DNA of 64,000 nucleotides from Yponomeuta sedellus (Eukaryota; Arthropoda; Insecta; Lepidoptera; Yponomeutidae), in contig OW203732.1 in NCBI GenBank assembly GCA_934045075.1, positions 9,449,001 to 9,513,000 on the forward strand, given 5' to 3'. Below the pieces are notes generated by a model. That model did no database searches and was not told the DNA's origin. It saw nothing but the letters and a program-made list of their open reading frames with translations. A program made the position numbers and the translations under genes. Below are positions 29,831 through 40,872 of this stretch, one piece after another. Positions within the stretch are counted from its first letter, which is position 1; each line of letters starts with the position of its first letter.

Positions 29831-29849
29831 ACCCAGAAATACGAAATAT

Positions 29850-30089
29850 ATATCCTCCTAAGACCTGGAGGTAAGACTTACTTCAAGTCATCTAAAACTA
29901 CCAAGATTTTGAAGAACCTTTTCTTCTTTTTGTCCTAAAAAGGATGAGGAAAATATTGGCAGGTCCAATATTTTCCTCATCCCTTTTAGGACAGCAAGCT
30001 TTCCGGACTCACTACTAAATTATTGGGTGTGAATTAAGAAAGTTATTCGTGATGTCCTATTTCTAGGACGCCAGGGCTTAGGAGGATAT
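29850..30089. mobile_element. MITE with inner 28-bp hairpin
   Basis: Outer inverted repeats ATATCCTCCTAAGACCTGG (29850-29868) and CCAGGGCTTAGGAGGATAT (30071-30089) differ at one position. Inside, 29932-29959 pairs with 29965-29992 (27 of 28 bases) around a 5-base loop CAGGT. No coding capacity. The short-loop stem would make a long double-stranded RNA if transcribed. Confidence 0.85.
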
Positions 30090-30112
30090 GGCTGTTAACA
30101 TTGTCTTATACT

Positions 30113-30333
30113 TTTTTAAAAACCTATTTATAGGCTAAAAATTTCACCCATGCCGGGATTCGAACCCGCAACCTCTGGCTATCCGTACCAGCGCTCTACC
30201 AATTAAGCGCTGGTACGGATAGCCAGAGGTTGCGGGTTCGAATCCCGGCATGGGTGAAATTTTTAGCCTCTAAATAGGTTTTTAAATTTGTTCCTTAGCA
30301 CGGGTTAGTGCATTAAAAAATAAAAATAGTGTA
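30113..30333 (+). mobile_element. Family B SINE, foldback copy with 79-bp arms
   Basis: The duplication ATTGTCTTATACT lies at 30100-30112 and 30334-30346. Arm 30117-30195 is the antisense repeat of 30206-30284, with one mismatch and a 10-base loop. The right side alone carries the tail (CCTTAGCACGGGTTAGTGCA TT plus A-rich end). Both arms contain box B; neither retains the region upstream of box A. Confidence 0.92.
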
Positions 30334-30635
30334 ATTGTCTTATACTACAAGTACAGGGACAATTATGAAAAGTGACACCTGCAATAAAATCTTGTAAAGA
30401 ACTGCGAGTCGCGACTCCTGAAATATTTATTATAATATATAAGTACCTACAGACACGTATGGAATCATCGGTGCGAGTCGGACTCGTGACCGGCTCGCAC
30501 TTATTTCGGGTACTTTTTATCTTGCCCTTTCCTAATACACCCGCTATTTGGTCTGTCCGCCTGGGACGTCCCTAACCGGCTACCACCCACATTCGCTCGA
30601 TATATCTGTTTTGTCAATATTTTGTCCAGTATTTT

Positions 30636-30727
30636 GTCCAGGGACCACGGCACCTGAAAAAGTGCCGAAACGTTGGAAAATTGTAAAAATGTAATAAACG
30701 AGCATAAATCCGTATAAAAACAGTTTT
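30636..30727 (+). repeat. Retroelement 3' tail (GTGCCGAAACG type)
   Basis: GGACCACGGCACCTGAAAAA, GTGCCGAAACGTTGG, AAAATTGTAAAAATGTAATA, AACGAGCATAAATCCG and AGTTTTAAT. Same tail as the foldback at 42.2 kb. The inverted GGCACC..AAGTGCC gives a small hairpin. Confidence 0.65.
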
Positions 30728-30729
30728 AA

Positions 30730-31280
30730 TATTTTGTCCTTCATTCTCTTTATATGTCTAAACCGCTCTACTATAGATAATTCAGAAAATTGCTTACGAA
30801 AATCATGTATGACAATCTGTGTTACTGTTGAAGTATCAGACTTTGGTAAACAAGAAAGATTCAAACCACCTTTCCGCTCCGCTTTTTTGTACATAAAATA
30901 AAAATAACACACATTTATTTTTTCTATATAAAAGGCAATGAGTGAAAAGAGTAATTTTCCCCTCCATAAAAACAGTTACGCAGTTATTTATGATGATACC
31001 GCAATCTATACGAGGGATTCGGCTCGGGGCAGAGCATTAACGATTATCCCGGTTTCGCTACAAAGAAATGTTACTTTGACAAATAAAAAGGTCTTATATT
31101 CCTTTTCATGTTCATCGGATATTCTCGCGGCGCCCGTCCTTTCCGCATGAATACAATATTTCGCATTTGATTGCCGTAATTACGCCGGGGCGCACTCCCG
31201 CGGTTCTCGCCCAATTTAGTTGCCCTTTGCGGAATTGACTCGCGTAAAACAATAAATTGCTTTATTTTTCGAAATATATT
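30730..31280. other. No gene recognised
   Basis: 31140-31260 is relatively CpG-rich (TTACGCCGGGGCGCACTCCC). No frame with a recognised motif. Confidence 0.35.
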
Positions 31281-31297
31281 TCCGCGAAGAGTATTCG

Positions 31298-31540
31298 AAA
31301 AAACCTATTTAGAGGCTAAAAATTCCACCCATGCCGGGATTCAAACCCGCGACCTCTGGTTATCCGTACCAGCGCTCTTTCCAACTGAGCTAATGGGCGA
31401 CTCACCGGCATCAGTGAAATTTCGAACCTCTTTACACTATTCTCTGTATTACGTACAGGCAGCGACATCTGGCTGAAGTATTTGGTTTCTAAATAGGTTT
31501 TTAAATTGTCCTTAGCGCGGGTTAGTGCATTAAAAAAAAA
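31298..31540 (+). mobile_element. Family B SINE, foldback copy with 12-bp target-site duplication
   Basis: The duplication GAAGAGTATTCG lies at 31286-31297 and 31541-31552. Begins AAAAACCTATTTAGAGGC in antisense, runs back through the box B and box A complements to the head (CAGCGACATCTGGCTGAAGT). It then switches to sense at TTCTAAATAGGTTTTTAAAT followed by the tail GCGCGGGTTAGTGCATT and poly(A). Confidence 0.9.
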
Positions 31541-31741
31541 GAAGAGTATTCGGTCTTGGGCTACCTAGGTACCTATTTAAATCTTGAAAATAATTATGAC
31601 GCCCTTAATATTCGTACTTGTCCCTTTAGGTGCCATCTATCAACGGAAAAGACAAATGAAATCAAATGCAATTGTTATTTGCACGAAAAGTCTTTGTTTG
31701 CAAACAAGTCAACAAGTAAACACTCCTACTCGAAAATACAG

Positions 31742-31850
31742 TGGTAGCTCTTGTCGGTACCCAGAAGGGTAGGCAGAGATCGGAGTTTGCCAGTTGCCAC
31801 GACCTCAACAACCCTCTTTTGGTTCATCAACATTTATTAGCCGTTGCATG
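31742..31850. repeat. Retroelement end fragment (GGGTAGGCAGAG type)
   Basis: TACCCAGAAGGGTAGGCAGA followed by TTGCCACGACC. Similar to 46280-46345 (GTATCCCAGAGGGGTAGGCA..TGCCACGATCC). Confidence 0.45.
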
Positions 31851-31880
31851 CACGTATGCCAATTTCAGGTAGTTTTTATC

Positions 31881-32215
31881 TTCTTCAGGCTATATCATGT
31901 AGTCCACTGTTGGACATAGTCCTCCCCTAATGAGCGCCATAGCGCCCTGTCTTCAGCTTGCCGCATCCAGCATCTGCCTGCAGTTTTTCGCAGATCATCA
32001 TCCCACCTGGTTGGAGGGCGTCCTACACTACGTTTGCCGAGTCGTGGTCTCCACTCAAAAACACGCTTACTCCAACGGTTGTCAGTTTTTTACGAGATAT
32101 GGCCAGCCCACTGCCACTTCAGCTCGCTAATTCTCTGAGCTATGTCAATAACTTTGGTTCTCTGTCGGACGTGTTTATCTTGGCCTTTGCTAATACATTT
32201 CCTACTCACACATAG
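31881..32215 (-). mobile_element. RTE-type LINE, 3' end
   Basis: On minus: KVIDIAQRISELKWQWAGHI-like sequence, FLSGDHDSAN-like sequence, WMRQAEDRALWRSLGEDYVQ. It ends at the antisense TTCTTCAGGCTATAT (left). Frames are broken by single-base changes. Confidence 0.82.
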
Positions 32216-32262
32216 CTGGTCTATAAACGTCCCATTGCAGGCAACAGGGCGAGAGAGGATCT
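32216..32262 (-). mobile_element. Family C SINE, 3' tip
   Basis: ATAAACGTCCCATTGCAGGC followed by GAGAGAGG only, immediately beside the RTE fragment. Confidence 0.5.
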
Positions 32263-32321
32263 CTGACTGGTGATTTCATGCTATGGTATGTGGTCTTGTC
32301 GTATCCCATGGATATTGACGG

Positions 32322-32425
32322 CCTGGGTGGCGCAGCGGATTGATACGCTGACTGTGAAACCGAAGATCCCGGATTCGATCACCGGCCGGGTCAAACTAGG
32401 AAATATTTTTTTCTAGTTTGTCTCG
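32322..32425 (+). mobile_element. tRNA-derived SINE, additional family
   Basis: GGGTGGCGCAGCGGATTGA (box A), CGCTGACTGTGAAACCGAAG, GGATTCGATCACC (box B) and GGCCGGGTCAAACTAGG. The downstream boundary is uncertain (CTAGTTTGTCTCGGGTCTTG follows). Only one copy in the window. Confidence 0.6.
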
Positions 32426-32429
32426 GGTC

Positions 32430-35020
32430 TTGTATCCATTTTATTAAATCTATCGTCGAGTTAGCATCTGTTACACAAATCATTTAGTTGTACTTAGTAT
32501 GGGACTAACGAGATCTGTGTAATATGTCCATAACAAAAAAATATATAGGCTGTGCGTTATTGACAGCAGAAATCTGAATGTAGCATCACTTCTCATCACA
32601 TTTAGGTGGCTAGATTATACTAAATTCAGCCTAGACAGGCGAAACTTCCGAACAGCACCGCCTTTTTTGCTAAGTCGAATTTGCGTACTATCCTTTTTTT
32701 CCTCGGTTGTTGGCACAGTGTGAGGTGAAGTGTCACCGTGCGCTGGCGCTGCGGTAGCCAGGGACCGCCCGCGTGATTTGCATGCAGATTGCTTACACGC
32801 GTTCGCGGCGCTCTCACACGCGATAAAGCAGACAGAAAGGTGGCCTTGGCTTTGCCACTAGCTCTTCACGTCCTGTGCAAAGCTTACCAGTGAGCAGTGA
32901 CAGAAGTGGGCAAAGTAAAACTGCCTGGGATCTGAAGCAAAAGACCCTTCCCCCTTTTTTTCGACCTATGAGCCTCTCTATTCTCTTCTTACTTAGAAAA
33001 TTTGGGATAGAAAATAGTCCTTGTAACTGCGGCCAGCTGTACTGCGGCTGACCGCCCGGTCTAGTTGCAATTGCGGCTAACCAGGTGGTAGCAAGCCATA
33101 ACCGCAACCAAACGTGGCCCATTTCCATCAACAATTCTTTTAGAGAAATTTCCGTTTTGAAGAGTTTGTATTTTAGGTTCGTAGTCTATTTAACTTTAAT
33201 TATAAATCTTTCCTTATCCGATCTGATCTTTATCGAAATCTACACCAAAATTTGATTGCTATCATTAATGTTGCCACATTATTGGCGGTTAACCGCAAAC
33301 TAGCATCCGCGTAGTGCGTATACCAACCGTTTGCTGGCCGTAAGTCGGGCCGTTAACAGTGTTAGCAATCACAAAAAAATGGGAATACTGGAAGAAACTG
33401 TCATTGGGAAGTCGAGTTATGGTGGGGAAACTGTATTTATTTCAAAGAGAAGCATCCTGTTATATGATTGTGAATATATCTTATACTGTGAAACCTATCC
33501 CCTAGTTTGATTCTTTTTTAATGGCGCTTTAGATAATACGTTTTACATTTTTATACACAATTTAGGTCTTGCGGCCAGCCGCAGTGCGGCTAACCGGATG
33601 GTGCATCACTTCTAGTACACTTCTAGTATACTATTTTTGTTACTATACTATTCTTGTCTATTGCACTGCAGGTTGTATGTACTGTTTCACAAAGAAATGA
33701 ATAATTCTTTGCCAAATATGTGAACCAAATTCCTATGTTATCTTACATACTGGGTTACTTTCAATCATGCTTTATGCGGCGAAACAATATTCTGATGTTT
33801 TTATTATGGAACTGGTATATTGAAATTAAGATACGGTTATACGGATGGTTAATTTATAGGACGGGTTACAAATACACAAAATATGCCTCAAAACTACATA
33901 AAGCCGTATACAGGAATTTAATTATCGACTTTAAATCTGGGCTATTCCTGCTGAGGGTACCTCTGTTGTGGGTATTTTGTGGTTACGCTTTGCATTTTCC
34001 CGGGCCTCTTTGTAACAATTGTACCAACGTGCTTTTTATTGTTTCGCCTTTGTTTTACGAATTACCTTTACATGATACGACTTTTCACACTGCCCACGTC
34101 CAGTGTCTAACGTGCATTCTCGTAGCTTTGAAATCGGTTTTTATAATACTTATATATCAAGGACTTTCTGAACTCACCCTTCACTTGTTTTAAAACGAAA
34201 CGATCTTCAACCTTTACGTCTTTTCTGAAGGTAGTCGCAAATAAAAACGTTTTGTTGGAAGTACGACAGTCAATAGGTGCTGTCTTGCAAAGAATGGACG
34301 TTCTCTTCTAAGTACATAACCGTAAAATTGCCGATTGACTTCATTGTAGTTCTTTCTTTCTTTTTTCTATCCTAACGATGGCGGGATACGGAAAAAACAC
34401 TGTTATGAACAATAAAATTGTTTTATCTTTTATTTGTTGCACAGTGGCCCGGAATCCAACGAACATTTGAGTTTGTGTATTTTTTCTTCATTGCATAATA
34501 AAAATATTAATATAATATAGGAAACTGCTTCAATAATACAGTGCTTAGGTATAAAAGCTGACGTGATGTCAACTTTAGTAACTCGTGCGAAAAGGTCACC
34601 TGCCAACGAAGAAATCCGTAGCCAAAAGACGTAACTTCCGGTTGATTCCAGCCAACTGTGCCACCGATGTAGAGTCTAATTTACAAGCTAGCTAAATATT
34701 CAGCGCGTCAGTTTTACTTGAACACTTCTCACTCGTAATATCGTTACTTACTCGAGGCCCCAGCGAGGATCCTTATTCTGGGGCGCTTGAAATTCTTACA
34801 TCCTCTCTTCAACCGTTTAAAGTAGAATAGTTTGAAGGTTTCTGTAGTTATTTAGTTTGCTTAGTTGATATATGTTCGATAACTATGCGTTCAAAATATT
34901 AATAGAATAGACCGTTCCATTTCATAATAGCCTTGAATTATTCATAAATCATGACGCGCGTGGAAACTAAAAAATAATGCAACTTTATAAACTGCGCTGT
35001 TGAAAATTTTCATTTTCTTC
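32430..35020. other. Long stretch without recognised genes
   Basis: GCGGCTAACCG / GCGGCCAGC motifs recur at about 33.03-33.09 and 33.57-33.60 kb, with a diverged form at 33.29-33.35, suggesting a small unclassified repeat. An open frame of about 152 codons from the ATG at 33735 to 34193 is hydrophobic and motif-free; I do not call it a gene. Confidence 0.4.
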
Positions 35021-35021
35021 T

Positions 35022-35240
35022 TTGTGTAGCCGATAAACGTCCCACTGAGGGCACAAGGCTACTCTGAGAGAGAAAGCGTGGGCTTAATTACCACGCGTGC
35101 CCACCGCGGATTAGGAATTCCGAGCAATTTTGAACACCTCAGACACTTAGGTTTCCTCACGATGTTTTCCTTAACTTTACAAATTTACATAACTTAGAAA
35201 ACTAAGTCATTGGTACATGTCCGTACTGGAAATCGAAAAT
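35022..35240 (-). mobile_element. tRNA-derived SINE, family C
   Basis: Antisense TAGCCGATAAACGTCCCACT, CACGCGTGCCCACCGCGGAT, CTCACGATGTTTTCCTTAAC, AACTTAGAAAACTAAGTCAT and TGGAAATCGAAAAT at the degraded box B. Confidence 0.8.
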
Positions 35241-35335
35241 GAAAACTTGTAAATTTAAATTGAAAATAAAAATAGTATTAATTTTACTACCACACGTAAA
35301 AAAGCAGGTTTTATCTTCTACCGTCTTGATATAAA

Positions 35336-35507
35336 TAAACCCTTTGTATGTCCTCACTGCTGGGGCACGGGTCTTTTTCCGCATCGCAGCAAGGTTAGGC
35401 CATACTCCACTAAGGGAGCTAAGTCCGGGTTGCTGGAGGATTGTAAGACAGTGGCGGCCCTTACTATCAGAAGTTTTCAAGCCGCCCATAAGGCCTCTGA
35501 CGTGGCG
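35336..35507 (-). mobile_element. 5S-derived SINE (family A), 3' half
   Basis: Antisense GTCCTCACTGCTGGGGCACG, GCATCGCAGCAAGGTTAGGC, GGATTGTAAGACAGTGGCGG and AAGGCCTCTGACGTGGCG. Confidence 0.8.
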
Positions 35508-35559
35508 TCTTCTACTGTCTTACTCACCTGTATTATAATAAAAAACTAGTTTTCAGTTA

Positions 35560-35785
35560 CATATTCAAACGAATAAAAAAGCGAGCATATGTGAGTGGAA
35601 GCGTCAAGGGACGTCTCAGGCGGACATACTACGACCAAATAGGGCAGGAATGGCAAACCAGTGGACGCGTGCCATCGATGGCACATGACTATATTTTGGC
35701 GCACCGCTCGTGCTCCGATCGAGAAAATAACAGAGTTCTCTTGGAAGTGCATCGAACATCCGCACGTTTTTTTTTTTGTTAGTTG
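35560..35785 (+). other. Open frame, possibly a retroelement protein remnant
   Basis: Frame through 35591-35782 reads VSGSVKGRLRRTYYDQIGQE and then loses any pattern. GRxRRTxYDQIG resembles the C-terminal ends of some retroelement polyproteins, but the match is short and I cannot assign a family. Confidence 0.25.
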
Positions 35786-35789
35786 AAGA

Positions 35790-38000
35790 TAAGTTTTGAT
35801 CGGAGTTGGTAGTAGCTAAAATGCATTAACAAAATCTACGGTCTGAGCGTGACGGTTCAGTTTCACTCATAATTCAGAAAAAAGTGCGCCTTAAGTATTT
35901 TTCACTATAAAACATTTGAACATCATACATGATAAGATTCACACCCTGATCTCAGCAACGAGATAGTTTGTCAGAATAAGTACGCCAGCAACATAATACA
36001 GCTCGAGTTCGCTTCATTTGCAGCGTCTCTCCTTATTCGATGGTTCCTTGCCCTTGTTGTGAATAGAATCCAAATTACTTGAAAAATTCCCTCGCTGCGC
36101 GCTCCGGCTGCATTCTAGTTTTGTCCGTGCGGAATGCTGAATGTTTTTAGTTAATTGAATGGGAGTATTCCCGCGCTTCCCTTTAAACAAAACTTGCGAA
36201 AAAGTGCCGTACATAAATTACGAACTTTTGCAGGTACAAAAAGGTGAAGTACAAATACACATTTAGGTTAAACAGAATGTCAATTAGAGAATCCCAATGT
36301 TTACGTTTCAAACTGTTAACATGTCATGTGACTATTCTTAGGTGAGAGAATATTCCTTCCTATATGAAAAGAAAAGAAAAGTAACAGCGACAGCCATAGT
36401 GGAAGCCACACCCGATATCACCTTTGGAAAGATTAAATAAAGTAGGGAATCCGCTTGCGAAGCTCTATTCCCCAGAACGGCGATCAAGATGACAAACCTC
36501 CAGCAAGCGTGAATCCTCTCAGCTCGGTCAACTTTCTTTTAGTTTTTTTTCCTGGGGATTTAGTAACACGAGCAAAAGGGTGGTCAAAGGAGGGATGTAG
36601 GATCTTGTAGGAGGGTGGATAGGAGCGACGGGGGGACTCGACGCTGCCGTGTAATCTCAAGTTAGCGAGCAATTTGGTGTTTGCTTTCAACATCGGAACG
36701 GCAGCTTTGACTGTCGGATTGTTTTTGGAAAGAAAAACAACTTCACGCGAAAAGTGTCCTCGGAATACTTGTTCGTTTTGCGCGGTATTTGTACCGCCTG
36801 GTTCTTGCTGCCTGTGAACGACTGTTTGCATAAGATTCGTTTCATTTTCCAAATTACAACTTAATGTTGACTTTATGTAGAAATTGTCTAGCGTTTGCGG
36901 AAATACTTCTTTGCAAATATTGCCATGTAAAATATTTATAAATTTATGAAGTAAAATGTGCGATTTACTTTCAAAGCTAAGTAACAAAATGTATAAAGTC
37001 AAGTTTGCCTATTTTCAAACTTCTCCCAGCTAAACATAGGTTTAACTTAACCCTATCTACCCAAACATTTCCCATGCAAGTAAGCATACACTATTTCAGC
37101 ACTTCCGGAACTCTCTCGGAGACGATTTAAGCTCCGGATATTCACATTTTACTCAACTTGGAGTGAATATTTTAAGCCAATGTTCCATTATGACAGTCGT
37201 AATTTTGGGTTCGGTCCAAAAGTTGCATATCCGTGAAATACTCCGTAATATTCATGTCGCAGAAGTATTTAAACTTTCCAAACGGAAATAAAGTGGTCCA
37301 TAATAATAGTTTGCTCTACAACGCGCATAAAAGTTCTGCGTATGGGGCAGACTTAACTATACGTACATGGAGCAAAGAAATATGATCAAGTTGAAAACTT
37401 GGAGGCAAAACTGTTAAGTAGCTATGAAAATAGCAAAATTATTTTCTTTGTGGCAAATTTTCCGTCGTGTCTACTCTGAGAGATAATTAGCGCCACGATC
37501 GTCTCTACAAAAACGGAGGGCCTGAGAATGTGTAGAATACAATTTTACACATCGTCTTTGAAAGAGCGGCCGACTCAGTGAGGTGTGAGCGCTTGTAAAG
37601 ATAATCGAGCGTGAAACAAGGGTAGCTTTTTATTTGCGATGAAAGAGATCGCTACAAAATATGAAGCCAGTAAATAAGCCACAGAGGCGAACATAATGTA
37701 TGCACATAATTATGGGTTTTTCCCTCATCGCATACCTATACTTACCGCACCACATGACACATAGTGAACACAACTTGCACAAGTAGAAAAAAAATATTAC
37801 CGTCATGATTTCTACAGGGATTCAACTAGTAATATGATATATGATGAAATATGATAAAAATATCTAGAAAGCATTTCTTAATGATTCGCGATACTCATAC
37901 GAGTTATATACTAAATGGGTCCAAGTGTTGTGTTGTGTGTCGGCCCGCTGCAATAAACTAAAAGTGACTACCCACAATAATTGACTGTGCGGTCTTCTGC
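35790..38000. other. Long stretch without recognised genes
   Basis: No repeat family assigned. Positions 36060-36130 (GAATCCAAATTACTTGAAAA, CTGCATTCTAG) resemble 42575-42625, perhaps a small repeat. A minus-strand frame at 36484-37002 lacks an ATG until its second third and shows no domain. Confidence 0.4.
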
Positions 38001-38114
38001 ACTAACGTGTATGCAATTCAGTACCTTGTCAAAGTCAAAATAGTCAATTTCTCATACGCCAAGCTATAAGAAGTTAATGTGACAAGGTTCTAATGCGTTC
38101 ACATGTTAGTGCTT
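38001..38114. mobile_element. Small inverted-repeat element (MITE-like)
   Basis: The left end CACTAACGTGTATGCAATTC..TACCTTGTCA and the right end TGACAAGGTTCTAATGCG..CATGTTAGTG are imperfect inverted repeats. The left half recurs at 52193-52255. Confidence 0.65.
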
Positions 38115-38139
38115 GCGACTGTACTCGCCACTTTAGTCT

Positions 38140-38245
38140 ACCCGTGACCACGGCAGCTGCAATATTGCCGAAACGTCGAGAATTAAGGTAATTACGTTTT
38201 ACCTGATAAATAATCGCGATTAGTCCCGTTTAATATATAACTACA
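38140..38245 (+). repeat. Retroelement 3' tail (GCCGAAACG type)
   Basis: GTGACCACGGCAGCTGCAAT, TTGCCGAAACGTCGAG, AATTAAGGTAATTACG, then ATAATCGCGATTAGTCCCG. The last motif also occurs at 1229-1268. Probably a CR1/Jockey-group 3' UTR. Confidence 0.55.
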
Positions 38246-38600
38246 TTCACAATTAGGCCCACTTGTGTCAGCCCGGGTCCACTCGAGATACCCGGTTAAA
38301 TCGAAAATTTTGCATTCGAAATGATCGACTTAACCGGTTAACTCGAATGGGACTTAATAACTATAATTAAGTATACAACAAAGGTTCCTATTCAAAAATC
38401 ATCAGAAGTTATTTCAAAGTAAATAATTTACGTTTTGCATAAAGAACGTCAATATATCTACAGTGTAAAGTAAACTGCTTTCGGGTCAAATTGAAGTTAA
38501 CATGCATGGATTTTCAAAGCGATCGAACGATGATTTGTCTCTTTTCTTTTAATGCTGGCATTTGACGCTTAAGTAGCCGTTACGTTTTAAATCTAAATCA

Positions 38601-38876
38601 GGCCTTTCCGTACTCCGCAAGGCATGTTAAGCCGTTGGTGCTGGCTGTCATGTAATGACAGTCGTTAAGCCATGTCAGAGGCCATTAACCATATCAGAGG
38701 CTTTACAGGCGGCTTGATGGTAACTTTTGACAGGCCCGCCACTGTCTTACGATCCTCCACAAACCGGGACTTGGCCCCCGTGGTGTAGCCTTCCTTCCTG
38801 CGATACAGGGAGAGGCCCGTGCCCCAGCAGTGGGGTCATGCATACATGGGTTGATATCGTATCGATATCAGGCATT
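38601..38876 (+). mobile_element. 5S-derived SINE (family A), 5'-truncated
   Basis: CCGTACTCCGCAAGGCATGT, GGCTGTCATGTAATGACAGT, a local duplication CATGTCAGAGGC / CATATCAGAGGC, CCCCAGCAGTGGGGTCATGC, and the 3' end TTGATATCGTATCGATATC. Confidence 0.8.
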
Positions 38877-38939
38877 TCCAGTGGAATGTAAATAGCTAAG
38901 TATTTCCGTTATTGCTAATCATAAAAGTGTACTTACATT

Positions 38940-39230
38940 TGTGTAGTTATAGTAGCAATAATACTTGCTAACTATGAAGGAAAAATGATTGACTGAGGTG
39001 TTAGCGCTTGTAGACATAGACATCATTTATTGGTAATATTCATTACAAGTCTAGACTCCGTATATAATAACAATCCAATGTAGAAATAATAATCAAATTT
39101 ACAAATTTGTAATTGTCAATCCGCGGTGGGCAAGCGTGGTAATTAAGCCTTTATCTACTATCTCCCTTTGAGATGGCCTGTGCCTGCAGTGGGGCGAATA
39201 AAGGCCAATGTAGCAGGAATAATACGCTGA
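38940..39230 (+). mobile_element. Family C SINE interrupted by a LINE 3' end
   Basis: SINE pieces at 38940-39013 (GTAGCAATAATACTTGC..GAAGGAAAAATGA) and from about 39110 (CAATCCGCGGTGGGCAAGCG, GCCTGCAGTGGGGCGAATAA). Between them 39014-39105 is the antisense LINE 3' tip CATAGACATCATTTATTGGT, identical in layout to 10361-10450. The LINE tip inserted after the SINE. Confidence 0.75.
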
Positions 39231-39239
39231 TCCGCATTT

Positions 39240-39615
39240 TATAAGCCACATTGTTGATACGTACAATACTATGTGTTCGCAGCCGAAATTCACAACGTTT
39301 ATCAATACGGAGAGTATTTTGCGGTCAGTTGAATATAATTTTGATCGTTAAATTGTAAATTGATTCCCCCTGTGGATTCAAGTACCGTTTTTGTGAAACA
39401 GTAGTGCGTAATGGTTACTTTACTAAATGGAAGTTAAACAATTTCATAAAATTGTTACATATCTACTGTATGCCATCGTTCCAGCAAACTACGAAAGGTA
39501 TACAGAGATATTTAAGTAAAGCTTCGTTAAAGTGACAAAACCAAAGATTTAAAAACCTTTCATAGATATAATATATGAAACTGGTCTACGGACCAGTAAA
39601 TTACACCCGCTTAAT
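39240..39615. other. No gene recognised
   Basis: AT-rich, no assigned feature. Confidence 0.4.
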
Positions 39616-39621
39616 TTTCTA

Positions 39622-40111
39622 TAATATAAAAATGAATCGCTGAATGTGTTGGTAAGCACAAATCTCGAGAGCAGCTGAACCGATTTCGCTAATTCTTTTT
39701 TACACTATTTTTATTTTTAATGCACTAACCCGTGCTAAGGAACAAATTTAAAAACCTATTTAGAGGCCAAAAATTTCACCCATGCCGGGATTCGAACCCG
39801 CAACCTCTGGCTATCCGTACCAGCGCTCTACCAATTGAGCCAATGGGCGACTCACGGCATCAGTGAAATTTCGAACCTCTTTACAATATTCTCTGTATTA
39901 CGTACAGGCAGCGACATCTGACTTAAGCAAATTGCATTACTTACAGCCCCGACTACCTACTTTGCAGTTATGCATGGGTGAAATTTTTGGCCTCTAAATA
40001 GGTTTTTAAATTCTTTTTTAGTTTATTCCTTGAAGTACGAGGATGGTTCTTACGGAGAGAAAAATTAAAGAATCGACTGTTAGGCGGTACGAAGTTCGCT
40101 GGCTCAGCTAG
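39622..40111 (+). mobile_element. Helitron-like 3' end, split by a SINE
   Basis: Left piece 39622-39702 (TATAAAAATGAATCGCTGAA, GCAGCTGAACCGATTTCG); right piece 40009-40111 (TTGAAGTACGAGGATGG, GACTGTTAGGCGGTACGAAG, GGCTCAGCTAG). Removing the SINE and one copy of its duplication restores a unit like those at 2.1-2.46 kb. Confidence 0.7.
39703..40008 (-). mobile_element. Family B SINE, foldback copy in a Helitron-like element
   Basis: The duplication AATTCTTTTTTA (12 bp, exact) lies at 39691-39702 and 40009-40020. The antisense tail is at left, then box B complement GGATTCGAACCCGCAACC, box A complement CCAATTGAGCCAATGGGCG, and the head back to CTACTTTGCAGTTA. From about 39971 a short sense arm GCATGGGTGAAATTTTTGGC..AGGTTTTTA closes the copy. 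The longest family B copy in the window. Confidence 0.92.
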
Positions 40112-40116
40112 AATAC

Positions 40117-40332
40117 AATAACAATAAGTTCCACCCAACACAATCAATTGACATGGTCCCAAAGTAGGATACCCCGTACTATGGCAACTAGGCAAAGACG
40201 TCGTGAAAACACATCCAGTCTGAGCCTTGAGCTTGTGCAAATGTTAGACACTGCCCCCCACTGGGAATCGAACCCACGACCTCTAACATGGTAACCAAGC
40301 GCCTTAACGGCTAGACTGACGAGGCAGTCATA
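40117..40332 (-). mobile_element. tRNA-derived SINE, family D
   Basis: Antisense GTTCCACCCAACACAATCAA, GGTCCCAAAGTAGGATACCC, CACTGGGAATCGAACCCACG (box B complement), CCTTAACGGCTAGACTGACG (box A complement). Confidence 0.85.
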
Positions 40333-40539
40333 TAAATATAACTATGAATGACCATCGCGAGTCATTAAAAATACTACAACCTTAATGCGCTGTGTTTGAC
40401 AACATTTCATTGGACCCTTTTTTATATATATCCCGAACAATAAAAACGCCATTTCATTAACAAAAATTGATAAAACACAGTGCAATTATTTTTTTTTTAA
40501 TTTCTGCAATTAACATGACTGACAGAAATTTCGCAGAAT

Positions 40540-40872
40540 AAATATCAATCACTTGAGTTAAGCAACAACAGGCTTAGTCAAGTATGGGTGGGCGACCTTC
40601 CCATAACTACCGCTAGTGGCATTTTTTCCAAGCGCTTCCGTGCTTAGCAAGGCACGTTAAGCCGTTGGTGCCGGCTGTCATGTAATGGCAGTTGCTAAGC
40701 CATGTCAGAGGCCTTATGAGGGTTTGATAACTTCTAACAGTAAGGCCCGCTACTGTCTTACAATCTTTCACCAACCCAGACTTGGCCCCCGTGGTGGAGT
40801 ATGGCCTAACCTTGCTGCGATGCAGGAAAAAACCCGTGCCCCAGCATTGGCTACAAGGGTTGATATCGTGTA
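40540..40872 (+). mobile_element. 5S-derived SINE (family A)
   Basis: Begins inside the 5S-like block: AATCACTTGAGTTAAGCAAC, AACAGGCTTAGTCAAG, then the altered box C region ATGGGTGGGCGACC. The body is complete to GGGTTGATATCGTG. The family's first 30 bases are missing. Confidence 0.82.

Noticed and set aside
33720..34193. Plus-strand frame of 157 codons, hydrophobic
   Set aside because: First ATG is internal and no transmembrane family pattern is recognisable; AT-rich DNA readily gives such frames.
36484..37002. Minus-strand frame of 172 codons
   Set aside because: No ATG until about codon 58, no recognisable domain, not supported by codon bias or splice context.
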